Notes: generated by a model from the letters alone, not told the origin. A stretch of 64,000 nt of DNA from Siphonodentalium dalli (GCA_032622095.1 CP136064.1:249523827-249587826); one strand, 5' to 3'. Counted from the first letter of the stretch, positions 51,101 to 54,565 are shown. Numbers and translations: made by a program.

Positions 51101-53394
51101 GGTACTACGATCGCTTACCAGTGTCTTTTTCTGGTATGTATGACAAGAGAGCAGAACCAAAAAGACGACAACCTAATCCAATAGTACAAAAAAAATTCAG
51201 GACCATCTCTTTTTCTAAAGTTCTCCCATACCATTCATTCCCCTTTATGTGGAATTCCCTCGAAAGTAAATATACCTCTAAACAATCAAGACATGTGTTC
51301 CGAAAACGTTTGAAAACGGATATCATTAATACCTATCCAGCTAGCGTGCGATGCAAAAACCGAAGATGCCCTGATTGCACAAACGATACATAATTTTCTG
51401 ATAACAAAAAAACAAACAAAAAAACCAACAAAAAAAAACATTCCCAAAACCTCACTCACATTATTCCTACTCGGTTCCACTCACACATGAATATTCATAG
51501 TATTCATTCATTATATCGACCAAGTAGGTGCCCATACATATGAACCACTTTTCGTACCATCGCCCTAACAACGCCTATATATAACAAAAACCAGTCTGCA
51601 CACGATAAACGTAACCTAAAAACAATCAAATTAATTCGGCCATCTTCATCATATAATCTGTCACCACATCCAGGGGTGATAGGAAGACAGTCAGTCATGA
51701 CTATATCACCCCTAGCAATATACATGTATAGTCTATCAATATTATATTTATTTGTAATTGTACTTTCCATGTGTGTATGTTGTAAATAAAATTATCCTAT
51801 CCTATCCTATGCTTTTTTCGGTTGGCGCGGGGTGGGGGGGGGGGGGGGGGGGGGGTGGTGGTCGGAAAATTTGTTCAGGCACGTATGCTGGTTTCTACCT
51901 TTTAACCCTTGTTGTGATCCACCCACCCCGCGTCCAAATTTTTTTCCGTTTTCGGCAGTTTTTTCCGACCATTTTTGGACACCCACCCCCCTTTTAACAC
52001 TAAAACAGAAATTTGCGGGGGGATTCACTGTAAACAGCTGTATATGAATTTCTGTGCATACTATTTGTCATGGATGTTAACATTGACATGTAAATAGGAA
52101 CGAGTCATTTTGGGGTCACTCGCCTAAAAAAACATGGCTGCCAGCGGCCATCTTGGATTTCAAAATTTGCAACAAAATACAACACGACAACTTCCTGCAG
52201 TCAGTTTATTAGTTAGAATTACATTATTTCTCTTATTCTAAGGTGTTTAAGCCAAACTCATTGCAAAAACAGTAAAACAAACTTACAGGAATAAACATTT
52301 TGAGTTGCGGAAAAAAAAAAAATTGTTGGTCCCATCGACCACCCACCCACCCCGGCATACGTGCCCGGAAAAATTGTCCCCCCCCCCATGGTTGTCGCGC
52401 ATTATTCCGTTTCCGATTCCAGAATTGCAATCAATACAACTGATGCAATTTATTTTATTGGGATCCAATCAAGCCTTGAAATAGTGTGTCTGTCATTTGC
52501 AGAATGAGGTGCCAAGAAGGTGAATTTAGTGATGCTACCCCGCATAGCGGGCTAGCATCACCAAATTCACCCTCTGGGGACCTCATTCTGCTTACACCTC
52601 AGCAGAATGAGGTTCCCAGAGGGTGAATTTGGTGATGCTAGCCCGATATGCGGGGTAGCATCACTAAATTCACCCTCTGGGGACCTCATTCTGCAAATGA
52701 CAGACACCCTATTTCAAGGCTTGGATCCAATAATCGTGTTCGAAGTTTTATTCTTTTTTAGGACTTCAATGCGCCTTTCTGAGACCTATAATGTTCATAG
52801 AAAAGTTGTTCAGTTATTTATCGACGTATTTCGATACCTGCAAACATTCAAAAGCGAATATTGTAAGATGTATTTCGGAGCGCAAACCGACATGTGCATG
52901 GCGTTAATAAAATCAAACGGGTATAATCAAACGGAACGCAGATTGGAGCTTCAGTGGAGATGTCCAGAAACCATAGTTGAAAGCAATTGGGGTACCTGAT
53001 AAGAAGACACACAGGGACAGACGAAGCTGGGCACATGTAAACATGTCTTGATGACAAAGAATGAATATTGTGGGATTCAAGGTTAAGCGAATGATGTTGG
53101 AAGTTGTAACACTATGTTGATGGCACAGTGTATTATCACCAACACGCTCCAGTATGAATGTAAGGCCCACAATTCTGTCTCGACTTCGGGTCGGGAGAAA
53201 TTATAGAGTTACTCACCCTGCCCCAGTCGAAGTCCGTACAGACCGTCTAAATTCACATCGCTGTAATCCGAACTGAAAAATGTTAAACTTCTATTTAGAG
53301 AACTGATAACCGATTCAACAATACGTCGGTCATCGCAGATTACGAATCCAAGAACATTGATGAATAACCACGTCGAAATGAGAAGACAAGGCAT
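10711..53394 (-). CDS. C16orf89: C16orf89/UPF0764 (DUF4735) homologue, seven exons over 42.7 kb
   Basis: Join on the minus strand: 53394-53217, 48757-48421, 46483-46372, 31907-31766, 27335-27215, 13077-13010, 10790-10711. Total 1038 nt, 345 residues. All introns are GT-AG and all junction phases agree (1, 2, 0, 1, 2, 1). Residues 1-20 form a signal peptide. Sequons lie at N34, N91 and N178, and the mature chain has 11 Cys. Landmarks in family order are NLDGLYG (48-54), [19 protein letters not shown] and LTHQLL (177-202), [19 protein letters not shown] (251-269), NGCF (284-287) and GCSSH (321-325). Vertebrate C16orf89 is a secreted protein of unknown biochemical function, reported as thyroid-enriched; here I infer only secretion. 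Length is somewhat below the ~400 residues of the human protein as I recall it. The gene model is assembled by eye; no transcript was available. Confidence 0.85.
10974..12245. repeat. Compound microsatellite (TA)n/(GA)n/TGTGTGTA, ~1.27 kb, in intron 6
   Basis: Alternating blocks of GAGAGA, TATATA and TGTGTGTAGA fill the interval. Uninterrupted frames of 446, 173 and 99 codons on both strands are low-complexity artefacts. The right-hand blocks (12000-12245) lose the TGTGTGTA part and become GA/TA only. It lies about 180 bp upstream (in transcript sense) of the exon 7 acceptor. Confidence 0.97.
12246..13009. other. Intron 6 remainder, no other feature
   Basis: No supported gene. A 62-codon plus-strand frame at 12701-12889 has no recognisable feature. 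Confidence 0.5.
13010..13077 (-). CDS. C16orf89: C16orf89-like exon 6
   Basis: Only 68 nt. The acceptor tract CTCTCTTTTACAG ends at 13078; the donor is G|GTTAGT (a GTTAG variant) after 13010. The exon starts with one base completing Thr-297 and encodes [20 protein letters not shown] plus MK, then leaves one G for the Gly before GCSSH. A basic Arg-rich segment immediately before GCSSH is what the family shows. Phase excludes direct splicing of exon 5 to exon 7, so an exon of this phase is required. Confidence 0.85.
13140..13265. repeat. Dispersed repeat fragment
   Basis: Shares TTTCCTGAACA, GATGAATAATAGACCATTCC and ATAACTGAATGAGAGAATC-like phrases with 5290-5400 and 46130-46215. Confidence 0.55.
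13523..14305. mobile_element. Foldback DNA transposon, ~780 bp, TTAA-flanked (family D)
   Basis: TTAA at 13523-13526 is followed by AGTGATGTGAAACACTCCGG. The right end is the inverse of this and finishes in TTAA at 14302-14305. The two ~380-bp arms are inverted copies, meeting near 13915 where ATATGTCTTTAA motifs face each other. No transposase. TTAA target with an AG start is like Kolobok-type ends (inference). Single arms of the same family occur at 36389-36769, 36897-37273, 49846-50178, 50358-50734 and 55842-56175. Confidence 0.8.
14302..14753. mobile_element. TTAA-flanked MITE with internal hairpin (family A, piggyBac-like), copy 1
   Basis: TTAA then CCCTTCCGGTGCCAG at the left, CTGGCACTGAAAGGG then TTAA at the right. 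The interior carries the 69-nt hairpin (about 14632-14701) and a GGCCGATCTCATCGGCC palindrome. Its left TTAA is the same four bases that end the neighbouring foldback element, so it inserted exactly at that junction. CCC ends with TTAA are typical of piggyBac; no transposase is present. Confidence 0.8.
15260..15787. mobile_element. TTAA-flanked non-autonomous element (family E), copy 1
   Basis: TTAA, then AGATACGGGCGACGTTGG at the left; the right end reads CGCCGCCCGTGCC then TTTAA. About 525 bp, AT-rich inside, with AAAGAGCGTT motifs. No coding capacity. Other copies lie at 39748-40277 and 57026-57528, with a partial inverted copy at 39020-39335. Confidence 0.75.
16418..16502. repeat. Hairpin, 85 nt
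   Basis: GTTGACACGAGGAATTGT is mirrored by ACAATTCCTCGTGTCAAC. An inner stem pairs AATATTCAC with GTGAATATT around CGGCCTACGGCC. Confidence 0.85.
16692..16936. mobile_element. Family A TTAA-MITE, copy 2
   Basis: Ends CCCTTTGAGTGCC and GGCACTCAAAGGG inside TTAA (16692-16695 and 16933-16936). The hairpin lies at about 16742-16811, followed by a T-rich interior and the GGGCCGATGAGATCGGCCCC motif. Confidence 0.85.
17067..17322 (-). other. Candidate exon of unknown gene or repeat ORF (84 codons plus stop), inside intron 5
   Basis: After a possible acceptor (GGGGCAG, weak pyrimidine tract) a frame runs [20 protein letters not shown], then a [18 protein letters not shown] segment, ending at TGA 17067-17069. 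The stretch is more GC-rich than its surroundings, acidic then basic, with two Cys. I do not recognise it. A competing frame of 119 codons covers the same bases (16988-17347), so coding in this frame is unproven. It does not fit the phase or motif order of the C16orf89-like gene. Confidence 0.3.
17749..18494. mobile_element. TIR element, ~745 bp
   Basis: Left end TAAGGGTGGATACACACATG continuing CATGTAAT; the right end is its inverse, finishing CCACCCTTA. The termini start and end at TA, so a TA duplication (Tc1/mariner style) is possible. The interior has no transposase. Confidence 0.75.
18495..19302. other. No gene seen
   Basis: Intronic sequence. A small GC-rich palindromic patch (CCGCGGCTTCGCCGCG) sits near 19267-19283. 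Confidence 0.5.
19303..19730. mobile_element. TIR element, ~430 bp (family G)
   Basis: GAATTGAAGACCCATGTCCG at the left is inverted as CCGGACAGGGGTATTCGATG at the right. Inner arms (ATTGATTTTGTTTCGAATAT / ATTCGAAATATAATCAATAT) also pair. Fragments recur at 27755-27795 and 38735-38960. Confidence 0.75.
19805..20252. mobile_element. TTAA-flanked non-autonomous element (family F), copy 1
   Basis: TTAA (19805-19808) then ACGGACATGGCTC; the right end is GCCATGTGGCT before TTAA (20249-20252). Contains AACGCTCTTTATTTATACC and TTCGAGCGCAAACCGCCATG phrases shared with 52740-52935 and 54158-54565. No ORF. Confidence 0.7.
20660..20750. repeat. (GAT)n microsatellite
   Basis: GATGATGATG-type run with GGA and GTT interruptions. 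Confidence 0.9.
21150..21176. repeat. (TTGAA)n microsatellite
   Basis: About five TTGAA units. Confidence 0.85.
21627..21784. mobile_element. Long hairpin element, ~158 nt
   Basis: ACACAGAACGACACGATGTG continues through CCCATTTGTCGATACC-like sequence to GCGGAAGGAT; the right half is an almost perfect inverse. The loop is GCGCTTGCGC. Overlapping frames on both strands are artefacts. Confidence 0.88.
21785..22915. other. Intronic AT-rich DNA
   Basis: No gene. A short palindrome ATGGAACGTACGTTCCAT lies near 21956. Confidence 0.5.
22921..23000. repeat. (CA)n/(TA)n microsatellite
   Basis: CACACA with CCCTCCC interruption, then TATATA. Confidence 0.9.
23000..23705. repeat. Degenerate array of TTTGACCTTGAATTGACC units
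   Basis: Five to six imperfect units of 110-140 bp. Each has TTTGACCTTGAA(T/G)TG, then a CAAGGTCAAGGTCA-like box on the opposite sense, then AAGTTTCATCGAAAT-like text. The segment ends in an inverted box TGACCTTGACCTTCAAA near 23680. Minus-strand frames of 67-148 codons across it are repeat artefacts. Confidence 0.8.
23870..24136 (+). other. Open frame of 88 codons, status unknown
   Basis: Encodes a Glu/Lys-rich start ([18 protein letters not shown]) and a hydrophobic end. No domain is recognised and no repeat explains it. It may be a piece of a transposon ORF or chance. Confidence 0.2.
24345..24540. mobile_element. Palindromic MITE (family L), copy 1
   Basis: Central arms CATATATGGAAGTCATGAAT / ATTCATTACTTCCATATATGG plus outer parts with CCACGGAACCGG. 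The same element in opposite orientation is at 50754-50955. Confidence 0.7.
24600..25737. other. Intronic DNA, no supported feature
   Basis: AT-rich with several CATATATAT tracts (24885-25000). No gene recognised. Confidence 0.45.
25738..26143. mobile_element. TIR element with TTAGAGCACAAT ends
   Basis: GGTTAGAGCACAATAATTG at the left and GCGATTGTGCTCTAA at the right, about 405 bp. A minus-strand frame of 97 codons inside has no recognisable domain. Confidence 0.6.
26874..27116. mobile_element. Family A TTAA-MITE, copy 3
   Basis: CCCTTTGAGTGCCAGG ... CCTGGCACTCAAAGGG between TTAA at 26874-26877 and 27113-27116, with the internal hairpin at about 26924-26992. It sits about 100 bp beyond the exon 5 donor of the C16orf89-like gene. 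Confidence 0.88.
27215..27335 (-). CDS. C16orf89: C16orf89-like exon 5
   Basis: Acceptor CCCCCTTTTCAG precedes 27335; the donor GTATGT follows 27215. The exon adds AC to the T left by exon 4 (Tyr-257) and encodes [20 protein letters not shown], then [19 protein letters not shown]. The CG..G(Y/F)..F....W(I/L)E..(I/L)..Q...GCF layout is the best-conserved block of the family. Reading through the donor would give a 12-residue extension to TGA, but that would lose the GCSSH tail, so splicing to exon 6 is preferred. Confidence 0.92.
27336..28320. other. Intron 4 part, no gene
   Basis: Contains a family G fragment (27755-27795). Nothing else supported. Confidence 0.5.
28321..29572. repeat. 22-bp minisatellite, ~57 copies, in intron 4
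   Basis: Unit TATAGTTATACATCACTAAG plus CC or CA. Variants change AAGCC to AAGCA, ATGCA, AAGCT or ATGCC, and variant units cluster in the middle (28700-29070). One unit near 29445 has lost several bases. No spacers, so it is not CRISPR-like. Confidence 0.97.
29674..29742. repeat. Stand-alone copy of the 69-nt hairpin
   Basis: GCCAATGCATTCTCTTATAT through its inverse, with CCCTGT on the left and CTAACAAT on the right exactly as inside family A. The outer ends of the family A element are missing. Confidence 0.85.
29800..30398. other. Intronic DNA with a short CAA-rich run
   Basis: CAACAACAAAAACAACAAC near 29813; otherwise nothing recognised. Confidence 0.5.
30399..30873. mobile_element. Two-hairpin element (family M), copy 1
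   Basis: Outer inverted repeat CCAAGCCT...GTCATTTGC near 30402-30436 and its inverse at 30832-30870. Directly inside each end lies a ~100-nt hairpin built from GAGGGTGAATTTAGTGACGC and its inverse, with loops CGAATAGCG and CGCTATGCG. The interior of about 190 bp is unrelated. Copy 2 (52459-52732) lacks that interior. Confidence 0.8.
31251..31747. mobile_element. Nested inverted-repeat element ending ~18 bp from the exon 4 donor
   Basis: GAAAAGTGTTGTCTTCGTAG at the left is mirrored by ACGAAGACAACACTTTCC at the right. Further in, GATCTATCCTG-like and GCGCTCACAT / ATGTGAGCGCG parts pair, and a central hairpin ATAACCCGCTTGGG / CCCAAGCGGGTTAT spans 31487-31576. No ORF. Confidence 0.75.
31766..31907 (-). 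CDS. C16orf89: C16orf89-like exon 4
   Basis: Acceptor TTCTTCGTCTCACAG precedes 31907; donor T|GTGAGA follows 31766. In phase 0 it encodes [20 protein letters not shown], then [20 protein letters not shown] and MDLFFEQ. The DLF(F/L)E stretch before the CG..G block and a Cys-containing linker after LTHQLL fit the family. The first 15 nt and the acceptor tract are duplicated in degraded form in the intron just upstream (32535-32735). Confidence 0.88.
31940..32480. mobile_element. Short copy of a dispersed element also present at 60405-62262
   Basis: Left part (GGCAAATTAAATCCCATTTT through CAATATACCAC) matches 60415-60660, and the right part (GGTCAATTTGGCCAATGACA) matches 62225-62250. The copy at 60.4 kb carries about 1.5 kb of extra, GC-richer, ORF-bearing DNA between these parts, so this is an internally deleted or ancestral short form. 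Confidence 0.65.
32500..32765. repeat. Three to four ~80-bp units carrying copies of the exon 4 acceptor
   Basis: TGAACAGCCGATCTG (32537-32551) is identical to 31895-31909, the exon 4 start plus acceptor AG on the minus strand. A second unit has TGAACAACCGATCTG near 32699. Flanking TTTATTTTACAACC matches TTATGTTACAACC next to exon 4. On the minus strand each copy reads CAG|ATC GG(C/T) TGT TCA and then meets TGA within two codons. Confidence 0.7.
33015..34945. repeat. 21-bp minisatellite, ~90 copies, in intron 3
   Basis: Unit GATGGCTGTATGAAGCACTGA (one base longer or shorter in places), with CTATGTGAAGC, AACAGGGA and TCATTGA variants. Because 21 is a multiple of three and most variants lack stops, frames up to 270 codons stay open on both strands. 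A marker, CACTGATCGATATGGC, recurs at about 33290, 33362, 33952, 34122, 34276 and 34916 and defines a superimposed higher-order unit. Confidence 0.97.
35025..35225. repeat. Poly-G tract and dispersed TTGGAAA/TTTCCAAC repeat
   Basis: G12 near 35029, then AACTTGGAAAATTTCCAACC and related phrases, then a C-tract near 35212. Related phrases lie at 7590-7670, 30880-31060, 41740-42060 and 54840-55830. Confidence 0.65.
35226..36058. other. Intron 3 part, no gene
   Basis: Nothing recognised. Confidence 0.5.
36059..36213. repeat. Foldback element, ~155 bp
   Basis: GCGAGATAACCCCATCGC pairs with GCGATGGGGATATTTCGGG-type sequence at the right. GACACGGCCAGAT / ATCTGGCCGTG and CGTGAAACCCGAAATA / TATTTCGGGTTTCACG also pair. 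Confidence 0.75.
36389..36769. mobile_element. Family D arm
   Basis: Starts ACACATTAAGGACTTG and ends GAGTGTTTCACATAACTTTAA-like at 36766-36769. It equals the right half of the 13523-14305 foldback element. Confidence 0.75.
36897..37273. mobile_element. Family D arm, second in tandem
   Basis: TTTAAAGACATATTATGG to TGTTTCACATCACTTTAA, same orientation as its left neighbour, more diverged. Confidence 0.75.
37494..38015. mobile_element. Inverted-repeat element, arms ~150 bp
   Basis: The left arm (37494-37665, with CCAGTACAAAACCTTG and CCTTATAAAGTCGAAAC) is inverted at 37865-38015 (GTTTCGACTTTATAAGG, CAAGGTTTTGTACTGG). The spacer of about 200 bp is unrelated. Confidence 0.8.
38700..38995. mobile_element. 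Partial family G copy
   Basis: ATGAATTGAAGACCCCTGTC and TTTCGAATATTTTATTATGA match the left half of 19303-19730; the right half is missing. It is preceded by GAAATAGTTGCGTGGGTATA, also at 17638. Confidence 0.65.
39020..39335. mobile_element. Partial, inverted family E copy
   Basis: Starts AAAGGCACGGGCGGCGTTTG and continues as the inverse of the family E right half. It breaks off near TACCATATCCACC. Confidence 0.7.
39373..39655. mobile_element. TTAA element with two hairpins (family C), copy 1
   Basis: TTAA then CCTTTTCATGACGG, a GCACCGGTGC palindrome, then hairpins at about 39431-39500 and 39532-39590. The inner stem of the first reads ACCCC-ATAA-GGAGC instead of CGACC-ATA-GGTCG. The right boundary is not certain. 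Confidence 0.65.
39748..40277. mobile_element. Family E element, full-length copy
   Basis: TTAA (39748-39751) then AGACACGAGCGGCGTTGG; right end GCCGCCCGTGCC then TTTAA (to 40277). Confidence 0.8.
40377..40776. mobile_element. TTAA element with two hairpins (family B, piggyBac-like), copy 1
   Basis: TTAA then CCCTTTACCCAACA; the right end is TGTTGGGTAAAGGG then TTAA. Hairpins at about 40404-40474 and 40556-40622 face each other in inverted orientation. Copy 2 at 49220-49622 is nearly identical, suggesting recent activity. Confidence 0.88.
40826..40889. repeat. 21-bp unit, three copies
   Basis: AATTAGATAATCTCCAAACC three times in tandem. Confidence 0.9.
41679..42060. repeat. Poly-G tract plus TTGGAAA/TTTCCAAC repeat
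   Basis: G18 near 41680 followed by AAATTTCCAACCTC, CCAGCAAG and AATTTCCAACTGC phrases. Same family as 35025-35225. Confidence 0.6.
42244..42366. repeat. Hairpin element, ~123 nt
   Basis: ATATCCCTCTCGAAGCATTT is inverted as AAATGCTTCGAGGGGGATAT; the inner arms also pair loosely. Confidence 0.85.
42367..43455. other. Intron 3 part, no gene
   Basis: G10 tract near 42664. A short direct duplication AAAACCTGTGTACCCTTC lies at 43284 and 43313. Frames here have no recognisable domain. Confidence 0.45.
43457..43620. repeat. Poly-G/C-rich dispersed module
   Basis: G14 then AAAATTTGCAGGAAGGTATG, GGTACCCACCACCCC and ACACCCACCCCCCAAATTTC. Related modules at 51829-52020 and, inverted, 52305-52390. Confidence 0.6.
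43621..44830. other. Intron 3 part, no gene
   Basis: Nothing recognised. Confidence 0.45.
44840..45165. repeat. Tandem duplication, ~155 bp
   Basis: AAATGACAGAATACAGACTC near 44975 recurs as AAATGACAGAATACAGGCTC near 45118, with CGCA(A/G)GTGCGCA before each. Confidence 0.75.
45493..45755. mobile_element. Inverted-repeat element, arms ~90 bp
   Basis: AATAAAACATTTTTCATTGC with CATATTTTAGTTT is inverted at the right end (AAACTAAAATATGCAATG, AAAAATGTTTTATTC). The spacer is about 75 bp. Confidence 0.8.
46120..46225. repeat. Dispersed repeat fragment
   Basis: GATGAATAATAGCTCATTCC and AAAAGGGTTAA match 5290-5410 and 13140-13265. Confidence 0.5.
46372..46483 (-). CDS. C16orf89: C16orf89-like exon 3
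   Basis: Acceptor TTGATCTACAG precedes 46483 (modest pyrimidine tract); donor GTAAGT follows 46372. It starts with one base completing Met-172, then encodes [20 protein letters not shown] and [18 protein letters not shown]...D.CW..MT..G..GY.LTHQLL is a strong family signature. It contains the N178 sequon. Confidence 0.92.
46755..47110. repeat. Degenerate array of TAACTACC / GGTAGTTA motifs
   Basis: At least ten ACTACC or GGTAGT motifs in both orientations at irregular spacing of 15-40 bp. Confidence 0.65.
47280..47470. repeat. Hairpin with family fragment
   Basis: AAATGTTCAGATAATACGTTCA is inverted near 47415-47438 (TGAACTTATTATCTGAACAT). Flanking parts match 5215-5290 and 16160-16200. Confidence 0.7.
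47560..48140 (-). other. Coding-like two-unit repeat with 114-codon open frame, family unknown
   Basis: The frame 47904-47560 encodes two related units. Unit one: [20 protein letters not shown]. Unit two: [13 protein letters not shown], then [20 protein letters not shown] and a tail ending ARHKESD. Sequence up to 48140 carries part of another unit ([18 protein letters not shown]). The same arrangement, with stops, is at 8395-8935. The segment lies in intron 2 of the C16orf89-like gene, starts about 280 bp past the exon 2 donor, and is on the same strand. No splice join to that gene is required by its motif order. I do not recognise the protein. Confidence 0.45.
48421..48757 (-). CDS. C16orf89: C16orf89-like exon 2
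   Basis: Acceptor CCCTCTATCTTCTTCAG precedes 48757; donor AT|GTGAGTAA follows 48421. Begins with GT completing Gly-60, then [40 protein letters not shown] and so on to [23 protein letters not shown].(G/S)D.C...L.GT matches the family. It holds the N91 sequon and four Cys. If the donor were ignored the frame would stop two codons later (TGA), so a short isoform is formally possible. The frame is also open leftwards through the acceptor into a 36-bp repeat array. Confidence 0.9.
48758..49068. repeat. 36-bp minisatellite abutting the exon 2 acceptor, ~7.5 copies
   Basis: CAAGCTT or its variant recurs at 48786, 48834, 48871, 48907, 48943, 48979, 49015 and 49051. The unit on the minus strand reads AAGCTTGTCTTTTAGTCACC plus GCCCTCAAAAACCGCC and encodes [12 protein letters not shown]. 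The unit nearest exon 2 is diverged and supplies the pyrimidine tract of the acceptor. A one-base insertion near 48866 shifts the frame of the outer units. Confidence 0.92.
49220..49622. mobile_element. Family B two-hairpin TTAA element, copy 2
   Basis: Same ends (CCCTTTACCCAACA / TGTTGGGTAAAGGG) and interior as 40377-40776, with about 1-3% visible differences. Hairpins at about 49249-49318 and 49402-49467. Lies in intron 1. Confidence 0.88.
49846..50178. mobile_element. Family D arm, forward
   Basis: AAAGACATATTATGGACTTG to ACAGGGGTGTTTCGA; the last bases of the terminus are lost. Confidence 0.65.
50225..50361. mobile_element. Family F end fragment
   Basis: GTTCCAAATTACGTAGA to GAGCCATGTCCG then TTTAA, the inverse of the 19805 end. 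It shares its terminal TTAA with the family D arm that follows. Confidence 0.6.
50358..50734. mobile_element. Family D arm, reverse
   Basis: TTAAAGTGATGTGAAACACT to AATATGTCTTTAA, inverted relative to 49846-50178. Confidence 0.75.
50754..50955. mobile_element. Palindromic MITE (family L), copy 2
   Basis: Ends ACTAAGTCGCGGCCGTAT and ATATGGCCGCAAGTTAGT. Middle arms ATTTCCATATATGGAGC... and CTTCCATATATGGAAATGC pair, flanked by GTTCCGTGGT / ACCACGGAAC. Confidence 0.8.
50957..51811 (+). mobile_element. 5'-truncated LINE, 3' end of ORF2 and 3' UTR
   Basis: The open frame to TAA at 51391-51393 encodes [20 protein letters not shown], then [20 protein letters not shown] and a Cys-containing end ([14 protein letters not shown]). 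This is the region after the reverse transcriptase in jockey/CR1-like non-LTR elements. The 3' UTR ends TGTAAATAAAATTATCC followed by TATCC repeats (to about 51811), the tail type used by such elements. Truncation falls immediately next to the palindromic MITE. It lies in intron 1 of the C16orf89-like gene, in antisense orientation. No reverse transcriptase core remains. Confidence 0.85.
51670..51718. repeat. Small hairpin in LINE 3' UTR
   Basis: CCAGGGGTGATA is inverted as TATCACCCCTAG with a ~25-nt loop. Confidence 0.6.
51829..52020. repeat. Poly-G/C-rich module, copy 2
   Basis: GGGGTGGGG followed by an unbroken G-run of about 20, then GTATGCTGG, GATCCACCCACCCC and GACACCCACCCCCC. Low-complexity G-run; frames across it are artefacts. 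Confidence 0.65.
52305..52395. repeat. Poly-G/C-rich module, inverted partial copy
   Basis: A-run then CCACCCACCCACCCCGGCAT and a C11 tract; the inverse of the module at 51829 in part. Confidence 0.55.
52459..52732. mobile_element. Two-hairpin element (family M), compact copy
   Basis: Ends TTGGGATCCAATCAAGCCTT and AAGGCTTGGATCCAA, inverted. Two ~100-nt hairpins with GAGGGTGAATTTGGTGATGC arms lie back to back, with almost nothing between. Compare 30399-30873 where ~190 bp separates them. Confidence 0.82.
52740..52935. mobile_element. Family F fragment
   Basis: GACTTCAATGCGCCTTTCTG and GGAGCGCAAACCGACATGTG match 20110-20245. Confidence 0.6.
53217..53394 (-). CDS. C16orf89: C16orf89-like exon 1 with signal peptide
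   Basis: The first in-frame ATG is 53394-53392. An in-frame TGA lies upstream at 53439-53437, so there is no longer start within this exon. Encodes [20 protein letters not shown], a signal peptide with cleavage likely after Cys-20 or nearby, then [20 protein letters not shown] and [15 protein letters not shown]. The donor is CAGG|GTGAGTAA after 53217, leaving one G. The NLDG.(Y/V)G.R pattern near the mature N terminus is characteristic of the family. Confidence 0.88.
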
Positions 53395-53445
53395 AGTACG
53401 ACCAACAACTTCCTCATTTCGATGCACCGGGTCAGTTCACACTGG

Positions 53446-53451
53446 TTATAG
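53446..53451 (-). promoter_or_regulatory. Possible TATA-like box
   Basis: CTATAA on the minus strand, about 52 nt upstream of the ATG. A start about 30 nt further on would give a 5' UTR of only ~24 nt. Speculative: a non-coding exon further upstream is equally possible. Confidence 0.2.
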
Positions 53452-53459
53452 AGTCATGG

Positions 53460-53845
53460 GCGGCTGCTTCTGAATAATATGAAGCGTGTTGGTTTTTAAA
53501 ACACGACAACGTGTGTTTGCATTTGCCTTGATTGAGTACACGGATATCACCAAAGTGCGCGAATACTCAATTGCTGTATGCATTCAGCTTCATATCTTAC
53601 ACGAGAATTCATGTCCCCATATGCATGATCACGTTTACTGTTCTTTTCTTATAAACCCTTTCTCCAATTATTATGCGATTTAAATCATATGTATAATGTT
53701 GTTGAATCAATCGTGAATGATGTGTAGTATCAAACACGCATGCCACATCATGCCCATGGCACTGTGAACAAAATTAGTCGTGACAGTTTGACACTAACAG
53801 TTTATATAATACACGCTATAATTACTTATATATTCTGACAGTGTG
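53460..53845. other. 5' flank of the gene, nothing else recognised
   Basis: Only short frames. Confidence 0.45.
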
Positions 53846-53849
53846 TGAT

Positions 53850-54074
53850 CATATAACACTTCCAAGACTGGAGTTTCCTGATTTTTTACAAAATCCCTGT
53901 GCCAATGCATTCTCTTATATATGCGAGTCTCCCATAGGGAGCCTCGCATATACAAGAGAATACATTGGCCTATACCAATATTTACCTTGACCTCCCGATG
54001 GGAGACTTGCATATATAAGAGCATGCACTGGCACATGATATTTCATGCTGCACCAGCGCAACCCCCGTCATTAA
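53850..54074. mobile_element. Family C two-hairpin TTAA element, copy 2 (inverted)
   Basis: ACTGGAGTTTCCTG at the left matches the inverse of 39622-39640. A hairpin at about 53901-53969 has inner stem CTCCC-ATA-GGGAG. A degraded second hairpin (54000-54032) also has CTCCC-GAT-GGGAG. The right end is CCCCCGTCATTAA. Confidence 0.65.
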
Positions 54075-54157
54075 CCCCAAAAATATGGATAAACAAGGTA
54101 TTTCTTTGTTAAAGATGCCCCAGTCCGATTTGACATCAAGTTAATCAGAATTGCCCT

Positions 54158-54565
54158 TTAAAGCCACATGGCGGTTTGCGCTCCAAAATATACCTAATAT
54201 TATTCGCGTTTTAATTTATTCGCGTACCTTTGTACGGGAATTACAGAAATATCACAGAAAGAAGCATTGAAGTCATGAAAAATACAAATTTGACACGAAG
54301 TTTGGGTCCCAAACGACAGCAGCCAGGTGATCGGCATGGAACTGAAAAGAGCGTTCAGTGTTAGACCATTCCTAATATGGTAGATATAAAGAGCGTTTGT
54401 TTTACTTCTGTGCGAACAAATTAAAACAGCTGAAAAGTGGCTGTGACCATGGCAAGTATTTTTCAGAGCATATGAAGCCGGTATATTAATATTTTATAAA
54501 GCTATCTTGTACCTCCTTTGAAATTGCGTAGACAGTATTTGGAAGCTCGAATCAGCCATGTCCGT
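54158..54565. mobile_element. Family F element, inverted
   Basis: TTTAAAGCCACATGGCGG at the left, GAATCAGCCATGTCCG at the right; the right TTAA is mutated. Confidence 0.7.

Noticed and set aside
53217-53427. Earlier start for exon 1 at 53427
   Set aside because: The codon there is GTG, not ATG; the first in-frame ATG is at 53394 and a TGA lies at 53439-53437.
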